Positions 17,970 to 26,264 are shown, counted from the stretch's first letter. The stretch is DNA of 64,000 nt from Janthinobacterium sp051380875 (GCF_051380875.1 NZ_JBNYXW010000011.1:62001-126000); one strand, 5' to 3'. Numbers and translations are program-made. Notes: generated by a model from the letters alone, not told the origin.

Positions 17970-19010
17970 TCAGTGTTCCTCTGTAGAATGGCCATCCCGC
18001 AGCGAGCGCCACAGCAGCACCGGCAGGATGATTGTAAATACGATGACTTCCTTGAATGCACTGGCCCAGAAAGCGCCGAATGCTTCGACGATGCCGACGA
18101 ACAGGGCCCCGAACAATGCACCGGGGTAGCTTGAAAGACCAGCCACGACCGCGGCCACGAAGCCCTTCAGGCCAATCAGGAAACCGGAGTCATAAAACAC
18201 CGTGGTGGTCGGTCCGATCAGCATCCCGGACAGGGCGCCTATCAATGCCGCCATGGCAAAGGTCAGCTGTCCGGCCGACTGCGAGGAGATCCCCATCAAG
18301 CGCGCGCCGAGACGGTTGACGGCCGTCGCGCGCAGCGCCTTGCCATAGATCGAACGCTCGAAAAATAACCACAACATCACGATCAGTGCGACCGAGACGG
18401 CAGCGATGATGATGGTCTGTCCGCTGAGATTGACCGGGCCGAGCGCGAGCCGCATATCCCAGAACGACGGATTGCGGTATCCTTCGGCGCCAAAAAACAG
18501 CAGACCGAGACCGGTCATGGCGAAATGCACGCCGACTGAAACGATGAGCAGAACCAGCGAGGTGGCATCGGCCAGCGACTGGTACGCCAGGCGGTAGACC
18601 AGCGGGCCGAACGCAGCGACGACACCAATGCTGAGCAGCGCTTGCACGAGCAAGGGCAGCTGCAGCGGCGCGGCCCAGACGGTCACGCCGGCGATTACCA
18701 CCGGGATTGCCAGCGTCCTGAGCGCCGATTTCAGCGCGGCGGCAGGTTTGCGGTAGCGCTGCCAAGCGGCAAAGCCATCCAATGCTGCGGCGATCAGCGC
18801 CATGATCAGGAGTAACCAGACGGTTCCCGGAATTTTTCCGGTCTGGAGGATGGCCAATGTCAAAGCGCCATAGGCAACGAACTCACCTTGCGGAATGAAA
18901 ATGATCCGCGTGACGGTGAATACCAGCACGGTAGCCAAGCCTAGCAACGCATAGATAGCGCCATTGGTCAGGCCGTCCAGCATCAAAATGCTAGCGATCG
19001 AAAAGTCCAT
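17970..19010 (-). CDS. livH: ABC transporter permease, LivH type
   Basis: 346 residues, a little longer than LivH of E. coli (308). Multi-helix inner-membrane protein beginning DGLTNGAIYALLGLATVLVF, typical of this family, with the conserved cytoplasmic loop RATAVNRLGARLMGIS followed by helices rich in Gly/Ala (GLIG..). An insertion of charged residues after the third helix (AAWQRYRKPAAAL, about 84–96) accounts for the extra length. It forms the translocation channel with the LivM half of the fused protein. A weak AAGG site precedes the ATG. Confidence 0.9.
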   Translation of the reverse strand: MDFSIASILMLDGLTNGAIYALLGLATVLVFTVTRIIFIPQGEFVAYGALTLAILQTGKIPGTVWLLLIMALIAAALDGFAAWQRYRKPAAALKSALRTLAIPVVIAGVTVWAAPLQLPLLVQALLSIGVVAAFGPLVYRLAYQSLADATSLVLLIVSVGVHFAMTGLGLLFFGAEGYRNPSFWDMRLALGPVNLSGQTIIIAAVSVALIVMLWLFFERSIYGKALRATAVNRLGARLMGISSQSAGQLTFAMAALIGALSGMLIGPTTTVFYDSGFLIGLKGFVAAVVAGLSSYPGALFGALFVGIVEAFGAFWASAFKEVIVFTIILPVLLWRSLRDGHSTEEH

Positions 19011-19030
19011 GAGAATGCCTTGCAGTGAGC

Positions 19031-19082
19031 AAAAAAGTTTTTTTGTCGCGCGCAGCGGGGCCGACCAGCCTCGCTGCGTGCG
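19031..19082 (-). terminator. Attenuating hairpin between the binding protein and livH
   Basis: Within the 89-bp gap an 11-bp stem (19047–19057 with 19072–19082, one G·T) surrounds a 14-base loop; on the minus strand it is followed by an A7-C-T6 run that can itself pair. Placed just after a binding-protein gene, it would let part of the transcripts stop there, giving more binding protein than permease. Confidence 0.55.
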
Positions 19083-19099
19083 CCGGTACTAACTGGGTG

Positions 19100-20233
19100 T
19101 TATTCGACTTTCCAGTCGCCGTTGACGACCTTCAGCATCACGCCGGTTTCAGGCGTATAACCCCAATGATCGGCCGCGGTCCAGTTGACCACGCCATGCG
19201 ATACGACGGTGCGGCCCATGGTTTGCAGTGCGTCGCGCAGCGCAGCGCGAAATTCCTTGGTGCCAGGCCTGGCCTTTTTGAGGGCGATGGGAATGGCTTT
19301 TTCCAGTACCAGCACGGTGTCATAGCTATGGCCGGCAAACTGATTGCGCGAGCCCGGGCCGTACGTTTTTTCGAACTGCTGGACGAAGTCAATCGCTATT
19401 TTTTTGGATGGATGGTTGTCAGGCAGCTGTTCCGCGATCACTGCGGGGCCGGACACGACATACGCACCTTCCACGCTCTTGCCGCCGACGCGCATCAGGT
19501 CGCGCGAGGCGGCGGCATGCGTCTGGTAAATCTTGCCCTTGTAGCCACGCTCGACGACCGCCATGTGCGGCATCGCCGCACCGCTGCCGGACGCCACGAT
19601 CAAGATCGCATCGGGATTGGCGGACACCAGTTTCAGTACCTGGCCGGTCACGCTGGTATCGGCGCGCGAGAAGCGCTCTGCCGCCACGACCTTGATGCCA
19701 TGTTTATTGGCCTCGGCCGTAAAATCCTTCAGCCAGCTTTCGCCATACACGTCGGTGTAGCCAAGGAAGCCGACCGTCTTGACGCCCTGTTTCGTCATCA
19801 AGCCGACGATAGCGTGCGACATGACCGCGTTCGATTGCGGCATGCGGAAGGTCCAGCCATCCTTGCCTGGCGGCAGAACGACCGGCGACAGCGACAGTTG
19901 CACCGTGCCCGAATCGGCCGCTACCGCGGCAATCGTCGTCGCGGGCGGCGTGGCGACCGAACCGATAATGATGTCGACCTTGTCGTCGGTCACGAAGCGG
20001 CTAGCGTTTTTCGCGCCGTTGGTCGGGTCGGTCGCATCATCGAGAATGATGAGCTTGACTTTTTCGCCGCCGATCGTTGCCGGCCACAGCTTCATCTGTT
20101 GATTGACCGGTATGCCCAGGCCGGAAGCAGGACCGGTCAATGGCAGGCTCACGCCGATCGTGATGTCGGCCAGTGCGGAACCGGATACGAGCAAAGCGAT
20201 GGCGACGCAGGCCGCATTTTTTTTCAGTCTCAT
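19100..20233 (-). CDS. ABC transporter substrate-binding protein, LivJ/K type
   Basis: 377 residues from an ATG preceded by AAGGAG; a longer upstream frame is not supported. Signal peptide MRLKKNAACVAIALLVSGSALA, cleaved before DITIGV. Mature protein opens ITIGVSLPLTGPASGLGIPV, the usual first strand and ligand loop of type I periplasmic binding proteins (Peripla_BP_6). Characteristic later blocks are GSVATPPATTIAAVAADSGT and GFLGYTDVYGESWLKDF. Given its operon, the probable ligand is a hydroxycinnamate or related aryl acid. It lies between the thioesterase gene and livH. Confidence 0.9.
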   Translation of the reverse strand: MRLKKNAACVAIALLVSGSALADITIGVSLPLTGPASGLGIPVNQQMKLWPATIGGEKVKLIILDDATDPTNGAKNASRFVTDDKVDIIIGSVATPPATTIAAVAADSGTVQLSLSPVVLPPGKDGWTFRMPQSNAVMSHAIVGLMTKQGVKTVGFLGYTDVYGESWLKDFTAEANKHGIKVVAAERFSRADTSVTGQVLKLVSANPDAILIVASGSGAAMPHMAVVERGYKGKIYQTHAAASRDLMRVGGKSVEGAYVVSGPAVIAEQLPDNHPSKKIAIDFVQQFEKTYGPGSRNQFAGHSYDTVLVLEKAIPIALKKARPGTKEFRAALRDALQTMGRTVVSHGVVNWTAADHWGYTPETGVMLKVVNGDWKVE

Positions 20234-20299
20234 GAATGTCTCCTTTAATTTTTTTAGTAATGCCCAGGATGAATCACCTACCAACCACAACTGCCAAAC

Positions 20300-20719
20300 T
20301 CAACTGCATTTCATCTTGATATCTTCTGGTACGGCGATCGCCTTGATACGCTCCGGGTTGTCCGGCAGGCGGACACAAAAGGCGCGCACTTCGGTCCCTT
20401 CGCACAGCACCTCGTCGCCGCGCTTGACGATGTGGCGATGGACGAATACCTTGTCGCGCCATTCCTCGACGCTGGTGTGGATCTGCAGTGTCTCGCCATA
20501 CGTGGCCGGCCGCATGAACTTGGTATTGATTTCCAGCAGAGGTGTGCCAATGATGTTGCTCGTCTTCACCAGTTCGCGCCAGGGCGGGACCCCGCATTGC
20601 ACGAAGAAATTGAGCGACGAAGCGTCCATCCATTTCAAAAAGTTTGGGAAGAAGACGATGCCTGCCGGGTCACAATCGCCAAACATGACGTTGACCTCAT
20701 ACACAATGGTTTTGCTCAT
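20300..20719 (-). CDS. Hot-dog thioesterase, 4-hydroxybenzoyl-CoA thioesterase type
   Basis: 139 residues. The motif FGDCDPAGIVFFPNFLKWMD (residues 13–32) contains the catalytic aspartate of the Pseudomonas-type 4-hydroxybenzoyl-CoA thioesterase; the second block EVRAFCVRL and the hot-dog strands fit. It would hydrolyse the aroyl-CoA (4-hydroxybenzoyl-CoA or vanilloyl-CoA) left after thiolysis, freeing CoA and the benzoate. This is the gene that most strongly marks the operon as beta-oxidative instead of aldehyde-forming. Nine bases separate it from the SDR gene upstream. Confidence 0.88.
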   Translation of the reverse strand: MSKTIVYEVNVMFGDCDPAGIVFFPNFLKWMDASSLNFFVQCGVPPWRELVKTSNIIGTPLLEINTKFMRPATYGETLQIHTSVEEWRDKVFVHRHIVKRGDEVLCEGTEVRAFCVRLPDNPERIKAIAVPEDIKMKCS

Positions 20720-20728
20720 CTTGTGCTT

Positions 20729-21514
20729 TCAGCGGGGCGCCATGCGCAATGCGCCGTCAAGGCGGATCACCTCGCCGTTCAGGTGCACGTTGGTGACGAT
20801 GTGCGCGGCAAGCCGGGCAAACTCTTCCGGTTTGCCCAGGCGCTGCGGAAAGGGAATGCTGGCAGCGAGCGACACTTGCACCGCTTCCGGCAGCGTCTGC
20901 ATCAGCGGGGTGGAGAACAGGCCAGGCGCGATCGTGCACACGCGGATACCCGATTGCGCCAGGTCGCGCGCCATCGGCAGCGTCATGCTGACCAGCCCAC
21001 CCTTGGATGCGCTGTAGGCTTGCTGGCCAACCTGCCCGTCGAACGCGGCCACCGAGGCGGTAAACAGGATGACGCCACGTTCCCCGTCTTCCAGCGGTTC
21101 GAGGCGCGCGCAGGCAGCGGCAAACAGCCGGCTCGCGTTGTACGTGCCGAGCAGGTTAACGTTGATGACCTTGCTGAAGTCCTCCAGCGGCGCCGGACTG
21201 CCATCCCTGCCGACGACCCGTTTGGCACTGCCGATGCCGGCAATGTTCATCAGGATCCGGGCCGGGCCCAGCGCCTGCGCAGCCGCATCCAGGGCCGCTT
21301 GCAGACTGTCGGTCTGCGTAATGTCGCATTGCACCGCGAAGGCCGTGCCCGCTCCCTGCGCGGCATTGATGTCGGCCGCCACTTTTTCTGCATGCGCCCC
21401 ATTCAGGTCCAGCACGGCGACCCTGGCGCCAAGGCGGGCCAGTTCGCGCGCAGTTGCTTCGCCCAGGCCCGAACCGCCGCCCGTGACCAACGCCGATGTT
21501 CCTTGAATATTCAT
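20729..21514 (-). CDS. SDR dehydrogenase, 3-hydroxyacyl-CoA dehydrogenase type 2-like
   Basis: 261 residues with the SDR cofactor motif TGGGSGLGEATAREL, the acidic end of the second strand (VLDLNG, favouring NAD+), NIAGIG, and the catalytic AYSASKGG (Y-x-x-x-K) with a serine in LFTASVAAF. The combination resembles the HSD10/3-hydroxyacyl-CoA dehydrogenase type 2 group. In the operon it would oxidise 3-hydroxy-3-arylpropanoyl-CoA to the beta-keto thioester. It follows the thiolase gene by about 50 bp. Confidence 0.9.
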   Translation of the reverse strand: MNIQGTSALVTGGGSGLGEATARELARLGARVAVLDLNGAHAEKVAADINAAQGAGTAFAVQCDITQTDSLQAALDAAAQALGPARILMNIAGIGSAKRVVGRDGSPAPLEDFSKVINVNLLGTYNASRLFAAACARLEPLEDGERGVILFTASVAAFDGQVGQQAYSASKGGLVSMTLPMARDLAQSGIRVCTIAPGLFSTPLMQTLPEAVQVSLAASIPFPQRLGKPEEFARLAAHIVTNVHLNGEVIRLDGALRMAPR

Positions 21515-21565
21515 GCGGTCTACCCTTTCTGTTCTCGTTTTCAGTATCGGTTCAAGCGATTGCGC

Positions 21566-22828
21566 TCACAGCGCTTCCGGATTTTCCAGCAACAGCGCGA
21601 TGCCCTGCCCACCCCCAATGCAAGCACTGGCAATACCCCAGCGCACGCCGGATCGTTTCATTTCCCGCGCCAGCGTGATGGTCAGGCGCACGCCCGTCGC
21701 GGCCAGCGGATGGCCCAAGGCGATCGCGCCGCCATTCACGTTCAGCCGGTTCAAGTCGAGTCCAAGCTCGCGCGCCACGGCCAGGGTTTGCGCCCCTTGC
21801 GCTTCGTTGATCTCGAACCGGCCAATCTGCTCCAGCGTCAAACCGGCGCGTTCCAGCAGCAGGCGGATCGCCGGGGCCGGGCCGATCCCCATGATTTCGG
21901 GCGGCACGCCAACGACGGCGGCAGCGGCCACGCGGGCCAGCGGCTGCTTGCCATTCTCGCTGCCCCAAGCGCGGGCGTAGCTACCCGAAGCGACCACTGC
22001 CGCGGCGGCGGCATCGACCAGGGCGGCGCTATTGCCGCCGGTCTGCACACCGTCCGGCAACACCGGCTTGAGCTTGCCCAACACATCGGCTGGAGAAATA
22101 CGTGCATGGGTATCGTGGGCGACTTCCGTGATCTTTCCTTGCAGGCGGATCGCGCGCGTTTGATAGCCGGGCAGTTCGAATTGCTCGCTGATGACGGCGA
22201 CGATCTCGCCGGCATGAAAGCCATCCTCCTGGGCCGCGACCGCCTTGGCAAACGATGCCGAGGCAAATGCATCGACCTCTTCACGGGTAATCGCGTATTT
22301 TTTCGCCAGGTTTTCCGCCGTTTCGATCATGTTGATCCCGGCCGCCGGATCCTTCAGCGCCTCCCACATGTAATCCTTGAAGGCGACCGGCGCACCCAGT
22401 TTGAAACCGGTGCGGTGATCAAACGCGGCAATCGGGTTGCGCGTCATGCTCTCGGTGCCGACCACCAGCGCGGTGTCGCACGCGCCGGCCTGGATCTGCT
22501 CACCTGCCTGGCGGAACAATTCAAATCCTGTGCCGCAGATGCGCTGCGCCATCAGCGCCGGCACCTCGACCGGTACGCCGGCGTAGAGACCGATATGGCG
22601 CGGCAAGAAAAACTGGTCGAAGTCGCCTGGCGCCATATTGCCGGCGATTACCGAGCCAATCTGTGCGCCTGCGACGCCGCTGCGCTTGAGCGCCTCGCGC
22701 GCCGCCTTGATTCCCAGATCGGTCGGCGAAATGTGGCCGAGTGCGCCGCAATAATCGACCATCGGGGTCCGTACGCCGTCGAGCATCCATACATCGTCAA
22801 ACTTGCTGAATAAACCTTTGGTTGCCAT
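21566..22828 (-). CDS. Thiolase (beta-ketoacyl-CoA thiolase)
   Basis: 420 residues from the ATG preceded by GAGGA; an ATG five codons further upstream is possible but would overlap that site. Thiolase markers: nucleophile cysteine in MAQRICGTGFELF (about residue 90), histidine in NVNGGAIALGHPLAATGVR, and the second cysteine in ASACIGGGQGIALLLE near the C-terminus. It would cleave aryl-beta-ketopropanoyl-CoA with CoA to aroyl-CoA plus acetyl-CoA. Located between the CoA ligase and the SDR gene, matching pathway order. NEAQ is present at the conserved NEAF position, a small deviation. Confidence 0.92.
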   Translation of the reverse strand: MATKGLFSKFDDVWMLDGVRTPMVDYCGALGHISPTDLGIKAAREALKRSGVAGAQIGSVIAGNMAPGDFDQFFLPRHIGLYAGVPVEVPALMAQRICGTGFELFRQAGEQIQAGACDTALVVGTESMTRNPIAAFDHRTGFKLGAPVAFKDYMWEALKDPAAGINMIETAENLAKKYAITREEVDAFASASFAKAVAAQEDGFHAGEIVAVISEQFELPGYQTRAIRLQGKITEVAHDTHARISPADVLGKLKPVLPDGVQTGGNSAALVDAAAAAVVASGSYARAWGSENGKQPLARVAAAAVVGVPPEIMGIGPAPAIRLLLERAGLTLEQIGRFEINEAQGAQTLAVARELGLDLNRLNVNGGAIALGHPLAATGVRLTITLAREMKRSGVRWGIASACIGGGQGIALLLENPEAL

Positions 22829-22865
22829 ATTTAATATCCTCATGAAGCGTCAATCGTTGACGCGG

Positions 22866-24734
22866 TTAGCTGGAACGGGGTTGCAGAGGGTTGGGCAAGG
22901 CGCCACTATGCAGCGCCTCGACTGTCTCGGCACGTCGCGTCAGTACCGCACGCTGATTGATGGAGCCTTTATCGGTCAGCTCGCCGCTGTCTATCGTTGG
23001 CGGATCCGCCAACAGGCAGAGCCGGGCAATCCGGGTAGCGCTGCCGGTGGCGGTAGCGGCCAAACTGTCGAGCACCGCCTGGAAATACGCGAGCACTGGC
23101 GCGCTCGACAGCACCTCATTGACAAGAGCATCGGGGGCCAATCCGCTCACTGCACGGCAGGCGCCTATATTCGGGAACACCATCGCGCCCACTTCATGCT
23201 TGTCCAGGCCTGTGATGACGACATCCTGGACCAGCGGGGTGCCGGCCACGATGATCGTCGAGCGGAGCGTCCCCACGCTGACAAAGGTGCCGGTGAGCAG
23301 CTTGAAGTCTTCGGCAATGCGGCCGTCGAAGCGCAAGCCCTGGTGAACATCCTGTTCGTCGATCCATTTCAGGGCGTCGCCGGTGCAGAAGAAGCCTTCC
23401 TCGTCCACATGCCTGGCGGTTTCCTCCGCTGCGCGCCAGTAGCCGGGAGTGATGTTGGGCCCGCGGTAACGCGCCTCGGTCTTGCCGTTGTTCGGCACCA
23501 GCTTGAGTTCCATGCCTGGCGTTGGCAGCCCGAGGTCGCCGGCCTTGACGTTGGCGCTGGTGACAAACAGGCCGAATGGACTCGATTCGGTCATACCCAG
23601 GCCACTGGCCATCACAATGCGCTGACCCAGTTCGGCTTCCTCGCTTTCGAACAGGCTATCCCAGACCGGCTGGGCCAGTGAGGCGCCGGCATAAAAGCAC
23701 ATGCTGACGCGCGAGAGGAAATTTTTCCGCAACACAAGGTCAGTCTTCATCGCATTCGCGATCGCCTCGAATCCGGTCGGGACATTGAAGTAGAGCGTCG
23801 GCGCGATTTCGCGCAGGTTGCGCAGCGTTTCGCCGATCAGCGCCGGTACCGGCTTGCCCTCGTCGATGTACAGCGTGCCGCCGTTATAGAGCACCATGCC
23901 GAAGTTATGATTCCCGCCAAACGTATGATTCCAGGGCAACCAATCCACCAGCACCGGCGGCGTTTCAGTCAGCACCGGCATGGACTGGCGCATCTGCTGT
24001 TGATTTGCGCACCACATGCGTTGGGTATTGATCACAGCCTTGGGCAGCTTGGTCGAACCGCTGGTAAACAGGAATTTGACGATGGTTTCCGGTCCGGTCG
24101 CCGCGATCGCAGCATCGACCGCCGGGGTCGCCGGGGTCGCCAATAGCGCGGCGAAATTGGTGCAAGGTCGGTTCTCCAGGCTTCCTTGGGTAAACACCAC
24201 TTCGACGTCGGGCGCAATGGTTGCCAGTACCGCCTTGCCGTAGCGACCTGCATTGCTGGCGAACACCAGGCCGGGCGTCAGGGTCGTGACTGCATGACGC
24301 AGCTTGGAATAATCGGTGCTGATGGTCGAGTAAGGCGGCGATAGCGCGCACCAGGGAATGCCGGCCAACATGCAAGCCATCGAGAGCAAGGCATGGTTGA
24401 GATCGTTTTCGCTCAAGATCAATACCGGGCGCTCCGCACTCAGGCCGCGTTCCAGCAAGGCCTGAGCAATATCGCGCGCAGAGGCGAGCGCCTCCCCATA
24501 AGTAATATGGCGCCAATCGCCCGTGCTGCCATCGGCGTTGCGGACGCGTTGAGCCAGCCAGATGCGATCAGGGCAAGTATTGGCCCACTCCACCAGCCGG
24601 TCGGTCATGCGCGCGGCGAATGGCGTGAGCGTTTGCTCAGCTTTAAAATAGCTTATGCCATTGGCGCCTTCACTGAGCACGCCACGGGTCACCCCGAAGT
24701 GCAAAGTGCGGTATTGTTCGGTCATTTTTTTCAT
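22866..24734 (-). CDS. fcs: Feruloyl-CoA synthase-type hydroxycinnamate–CoA ligase
   Basis: 622 residues, the length of Pseudomonas-type Fcs (about 627). AMP-binding core: FLFTSGSTKLPKAVINTQRM (P-loop, about residues 220–240), WLPWNHTFGGNHNFGMVLYN, the adenine motif GLGMTESSPFG, and CTGDALKWID. The terminal ELTDKGSINQRAVLTRRA holds the catalytic lysine region. It activates ferulate, p-coumarate or caffeate with ATP and CoA. GGAGGAG lies seven bases before the ATG. A truncated second copy of the same family is found at 26758–26972 in the island's right arm. Confidence 0.93.
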   Translation of the reverse strand: MKKMTEQYRTLHFGVTRGVLSEGANGISYFKAEQTLTPFAARMTDRLVEWANTCPDRIWLAQRVRNADGSTGDWRHITYGEALASARDIAQALLERGLSAERPVLILSENDLNHALLSMACMLAGIPWCALSPPYSTISTDYSKLRHAVTTLTPGLVFASNAGRYGKAVLATIAPDVEVVFTQGSLENRPCTNFAALLATPATPAVDAAIAATGPETIVKFLFTSGSTKLPKAVINTQRMWCANQQQMRQSMPVLTETPPVLVDWLPWNHTFGGNHNFGMVLYNGGTLYIDEGKPVPALIGETLRNLREIAPTLYFNVPTGFEAIANAMKTDLVLRKNFLSRVSMCFYAGASLAQPVWDSLFESEEAELGQRIVMASGLGMTESSPFGLFVTSANVKAGDLGLPTPGMELKLVPNNGKTEARYRGPNITPGYWRAAEETARHVDEEGFFCTGDALKWIDEQDVHQGLRFDGRIAEDFKLLTGTFVSVGTLRSTIIVAGTPLVQDVVITGLDKHEVGAMVFPNIGACRAVSGLAPDALVNEVLSSAPVLAYFQAVLDSLAATATGSATRIARLCLLADPPTIDSGELTDKGSINQRAVLTRRAETVEALHSGALPNPLQPRSS

Positions 24735-24755
24735 TTTTTGTCTCCTCCATGAGGG

Positions 24756-25553
24756 TCATGCTTTTTGAACTTTTGCGGCGCGTCCTTCGAGGAAGTCACG
24801 TACCCGTTCTTTTGCTTCCGGTGCGCTTTGGGCGATGGCTGCCATCATGGCTTCGGTGAACAAGCCTTGATCCGCCGGCTGCTCGGCAATCCGGGGCAAG
24901 GCATGCATCAAGGCGTAATTGGTCAGCGGTGCGTTTTTGGCGATGCGCTCGGCCAGTTCAAATGCTCGGGCAAAGGCACTTCCCGTTGGCACCAGATACT
25001 GCGCGAGACCGATACGCTCGCCGTCTTGCGCGTTGTAGACGCGACCGGTAAACATCATGTCGGCCATGCGTGCAGCGCCGATCAGTCGCGGAATGCGCAC
25101 TGCGCCACCGCCGCCGACAAAGATGCCGCGCGAGCCCTCGGGCAAGGCGTAGAAGGTCGACTCATCGGCGACGCGGATGTGACAAGCGCTGGCCAGCTCC
25201 AAGCCGCCGCCCACCACCGCACCATGCAGCGCGGCAATGACTGGCACCGGGCCGAATTGCACGCGCTCGAGCGCGGCGTGCCACATGCGGGAATGCTGCA
25301 TGCCCTGGCCGGCGTCACGCTCCTGGAGTTCGGAAAGGTCCAGGCCTGCGCAAAAATGCTCGCCCTCGCCTTCGATCACTGCTGCGCGCACCGTGGCAGG
25401 GAGGTTGTCAAACAGATTCCGGATCGCCAGTATCAAGCCGTCGTTGAGCGCGTTGCGCTTTTTCTGGCGTGTCAGGCGGATCACGGCTATCTCATTGTGG
25501 GCACCACAGATCTCTAGTTGAATATCTTCGGAGGACATAAGGGATTCTTTCAT
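24756..25553 (-). CDS. Enoyl-CoA hydratase (crotonase family), first gene of the operon
   Basis: 265 residues from the ATG at 25553. A longer frame begins inside the promoter and cannot be used; an ATG 15 bp downstream is an alternative. Crotonase blocks: HFCAGLDLSELQER, oxyanion-hole ALHGAVVGGGLELASACHIR, and LPEGSRGIFVGGGGAVRIP with the glutamate. It lacks the specific motifs I recall from feruloyl-CoA hydratase/lyase (Ech, which forms vanillin), so it is better read as a hydratase adding water to the cinnamoyl-CoA double bond. fcs follows 21 bp downstream. Confidence 0.86.
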   Translation of the reverse strand: MKESLMSSEDIQLEICGAHNEIAVIRLTRQKKRNALNDGLILAIRNLFDNLPATVRAAVIEGEGEHFCAGLDLSELQERDAGQGMQHSRMWHAALERVQFGPVPVIAALHGAVVGGGLELASACHIRVADESTFYALPEGSRGIFVGGGGAVRIPRLIGAARMADMMFTGRVYNAQDGERIGLAQYLVPTGSAFARAFELAERIAKNAPLTNYALMHALPRIAEQPADQGLFTEAMMAAIAQSAPEAKERVRDFLEGRAAKVQKA

Positions 25554-25568
25554 TTTTGGCGACAATTT

Positions 25569-25585
25569 GATTATATCCAATAACT
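25569..25585. promoter_or_regulatory. Candidate MarR operator O1, overlapping the −10 box
   Basis: On the minus strand AGTTAT–TGGAT–ATAATC: the left half matches operator O2 exactly and the right half differs only in its last two bases. It covers the −10 hexamer, so a bound repressor would block polymerase. Centre-to-centre distance to O2 is 34 bp. Confidence 0.55.
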
Positions 25586-25597
25586 AAAATTAGTCCA
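25570..25597 (-). promoter_or_regulatory. Promoter of the hydroxycinnamate operon
   Basis: Minus strand: perfect −10 TATAAT (25575–25570), 16-bp spacer, −35 TGGACT (25597–25592, four of six). The start of transcription would fall about 10 bp before the hydratase ATG at 25553. Two 17-bp palindromes lie on it, as listed separately. The region is conspicuously AT-rich. Confidence 0.7.
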
Positions 25598-25602
25598 TAT
25601 AA

Positions 25603-25619
25603 AGTTATTTGAGATAACT
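25603..25619. promoter_or_regulatory. Candidate MarR operator O2, just upstream of the −35 box
   Basis: Perfect palindrome AGTTAT–N5–ATAACT (17 bp), the usual size of MarR-family sites. It lies six bases outside the −35 hexamer. The natural binding protein is the MarR product of the operon's last gene, or the ancestor of the truncated MarR at 27150. Confidence 0.6.
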
Positions 25620-25836
25620 AAATAAAAATGGCAAGTCTGGATGTGATGTGGTCGAAGCGGTCGTTGCAATGACAGGAATGGAGGCTGCACGAGTGCCCTC
25701 GGCCAGGCGAGATGAAGCCAACATCAAGATGGCGACAATATCTGGAACGCAGTTGAGCGCCTCTCGCGACGCACTGATCTGGCGCGCCCGAGGCGGCATC
25801 CCGCTCAATCTGCCCACAGAGCGCGCAGTCCCGGCT

Positions 25837-25980
25837 GGCCTCGGCTTCTTCGCGGCCGTCGCGGCCGAAGTACTTGCGCAGCAGGTTGACCATCGCTATA
25901 AGTGGCGGCCTCCTTCGACGTTAATCTGGAATAGGTTGCGCAGGTCATAGTTGGTTGGCGCGGTGCTCGCCCGGAACTTC
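25837..25980 (-). pseudogene. boxB: Fragment of benzoyl-CoA epoxidase subunit boxB
   Basis: Three pieces of BoxB-like sequence in different frames: EVPGEHRAN, then APTNYDLRNLFQINVEGGRH, then after a frameshift AMVNLLRKYFGRDGREEAEA. In BoxB proteins these blocks occur in this order (…EVPGEHRANLRRI…, …YDLRNLFQVNVEEGRHLWAMVYLL…FGRDGREEAE…), quoted from memory. The tryptophan codon between RHL and AMV is damaged, giving a stop and shift. About 48 codons of a roughly 470-codon gene survive. Confidence 0.65.
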
Positions 25981-25983
25981 GTT

Positions 25984-26093
25984 GATGCGGTCGGCGCTAA
26001 GGGCGATTTCGAGCAGCGTGCCGGCGAAGCAGGAGCCCTCGTCTATCAGCGTGAACGGCGAGCGCGACGACACATCGATCCACGCTCGCGAAC
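25984..26093 (-). pseudogene. boxC: Fragment of benzoyl-CoA-dihydrodiol lyase boxC
   Basis: About 36 codons reading WIDVSSRSPFTLIDEGSCFA then GTLLEIALSADR. The block DVSSRS-x-F-x-LI-x-x-GSCFAGTLLE is, from memory, diagnostic for BoxC, the crotonase-like ring-cleaving lyase of aerobic benzoyl-CoA breakdown. It is joined directly, in frame, to a boxB piece, so a deletion removed the end of boxC and the start of boxB. No start codon or catalytic remainder. Confidence 0.65.
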
Positions 26094-26264
26094 GCGAAGA
26101 TCCGGTCCATCGTCTGACTACTGGCAGCTGACGCTGGCCGCTACCTTTATATTTAGCGACCTTCGGATAGGCGCACGGTGGCCGGGCGCGTGGCTGCATG
26201 CGTACATGTGCACGCGGCGCTTTGGGGCTGCGTGCGGTCCTGCTGGCTGGTGGGGTGAAAGGCT

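Noticed and set aside
20432..22813. 793-codon plus-strand frame opposite thioesterase, SDR and thiolase
   Set aside because: Spans three well-supported minus-strand genes with their catalytic motifs; composition is that of a shadow frame.
24756..25553. Naming the first operon gene feruloyl-CoA hydratase/lyase (ech)
   Set aside because: Length fits, but the blocks differ from the vanillin-forming enzyme and thiolase, SDR and thioesterase genes accompany it; a beta-oxidation hydratase explains the operon better.
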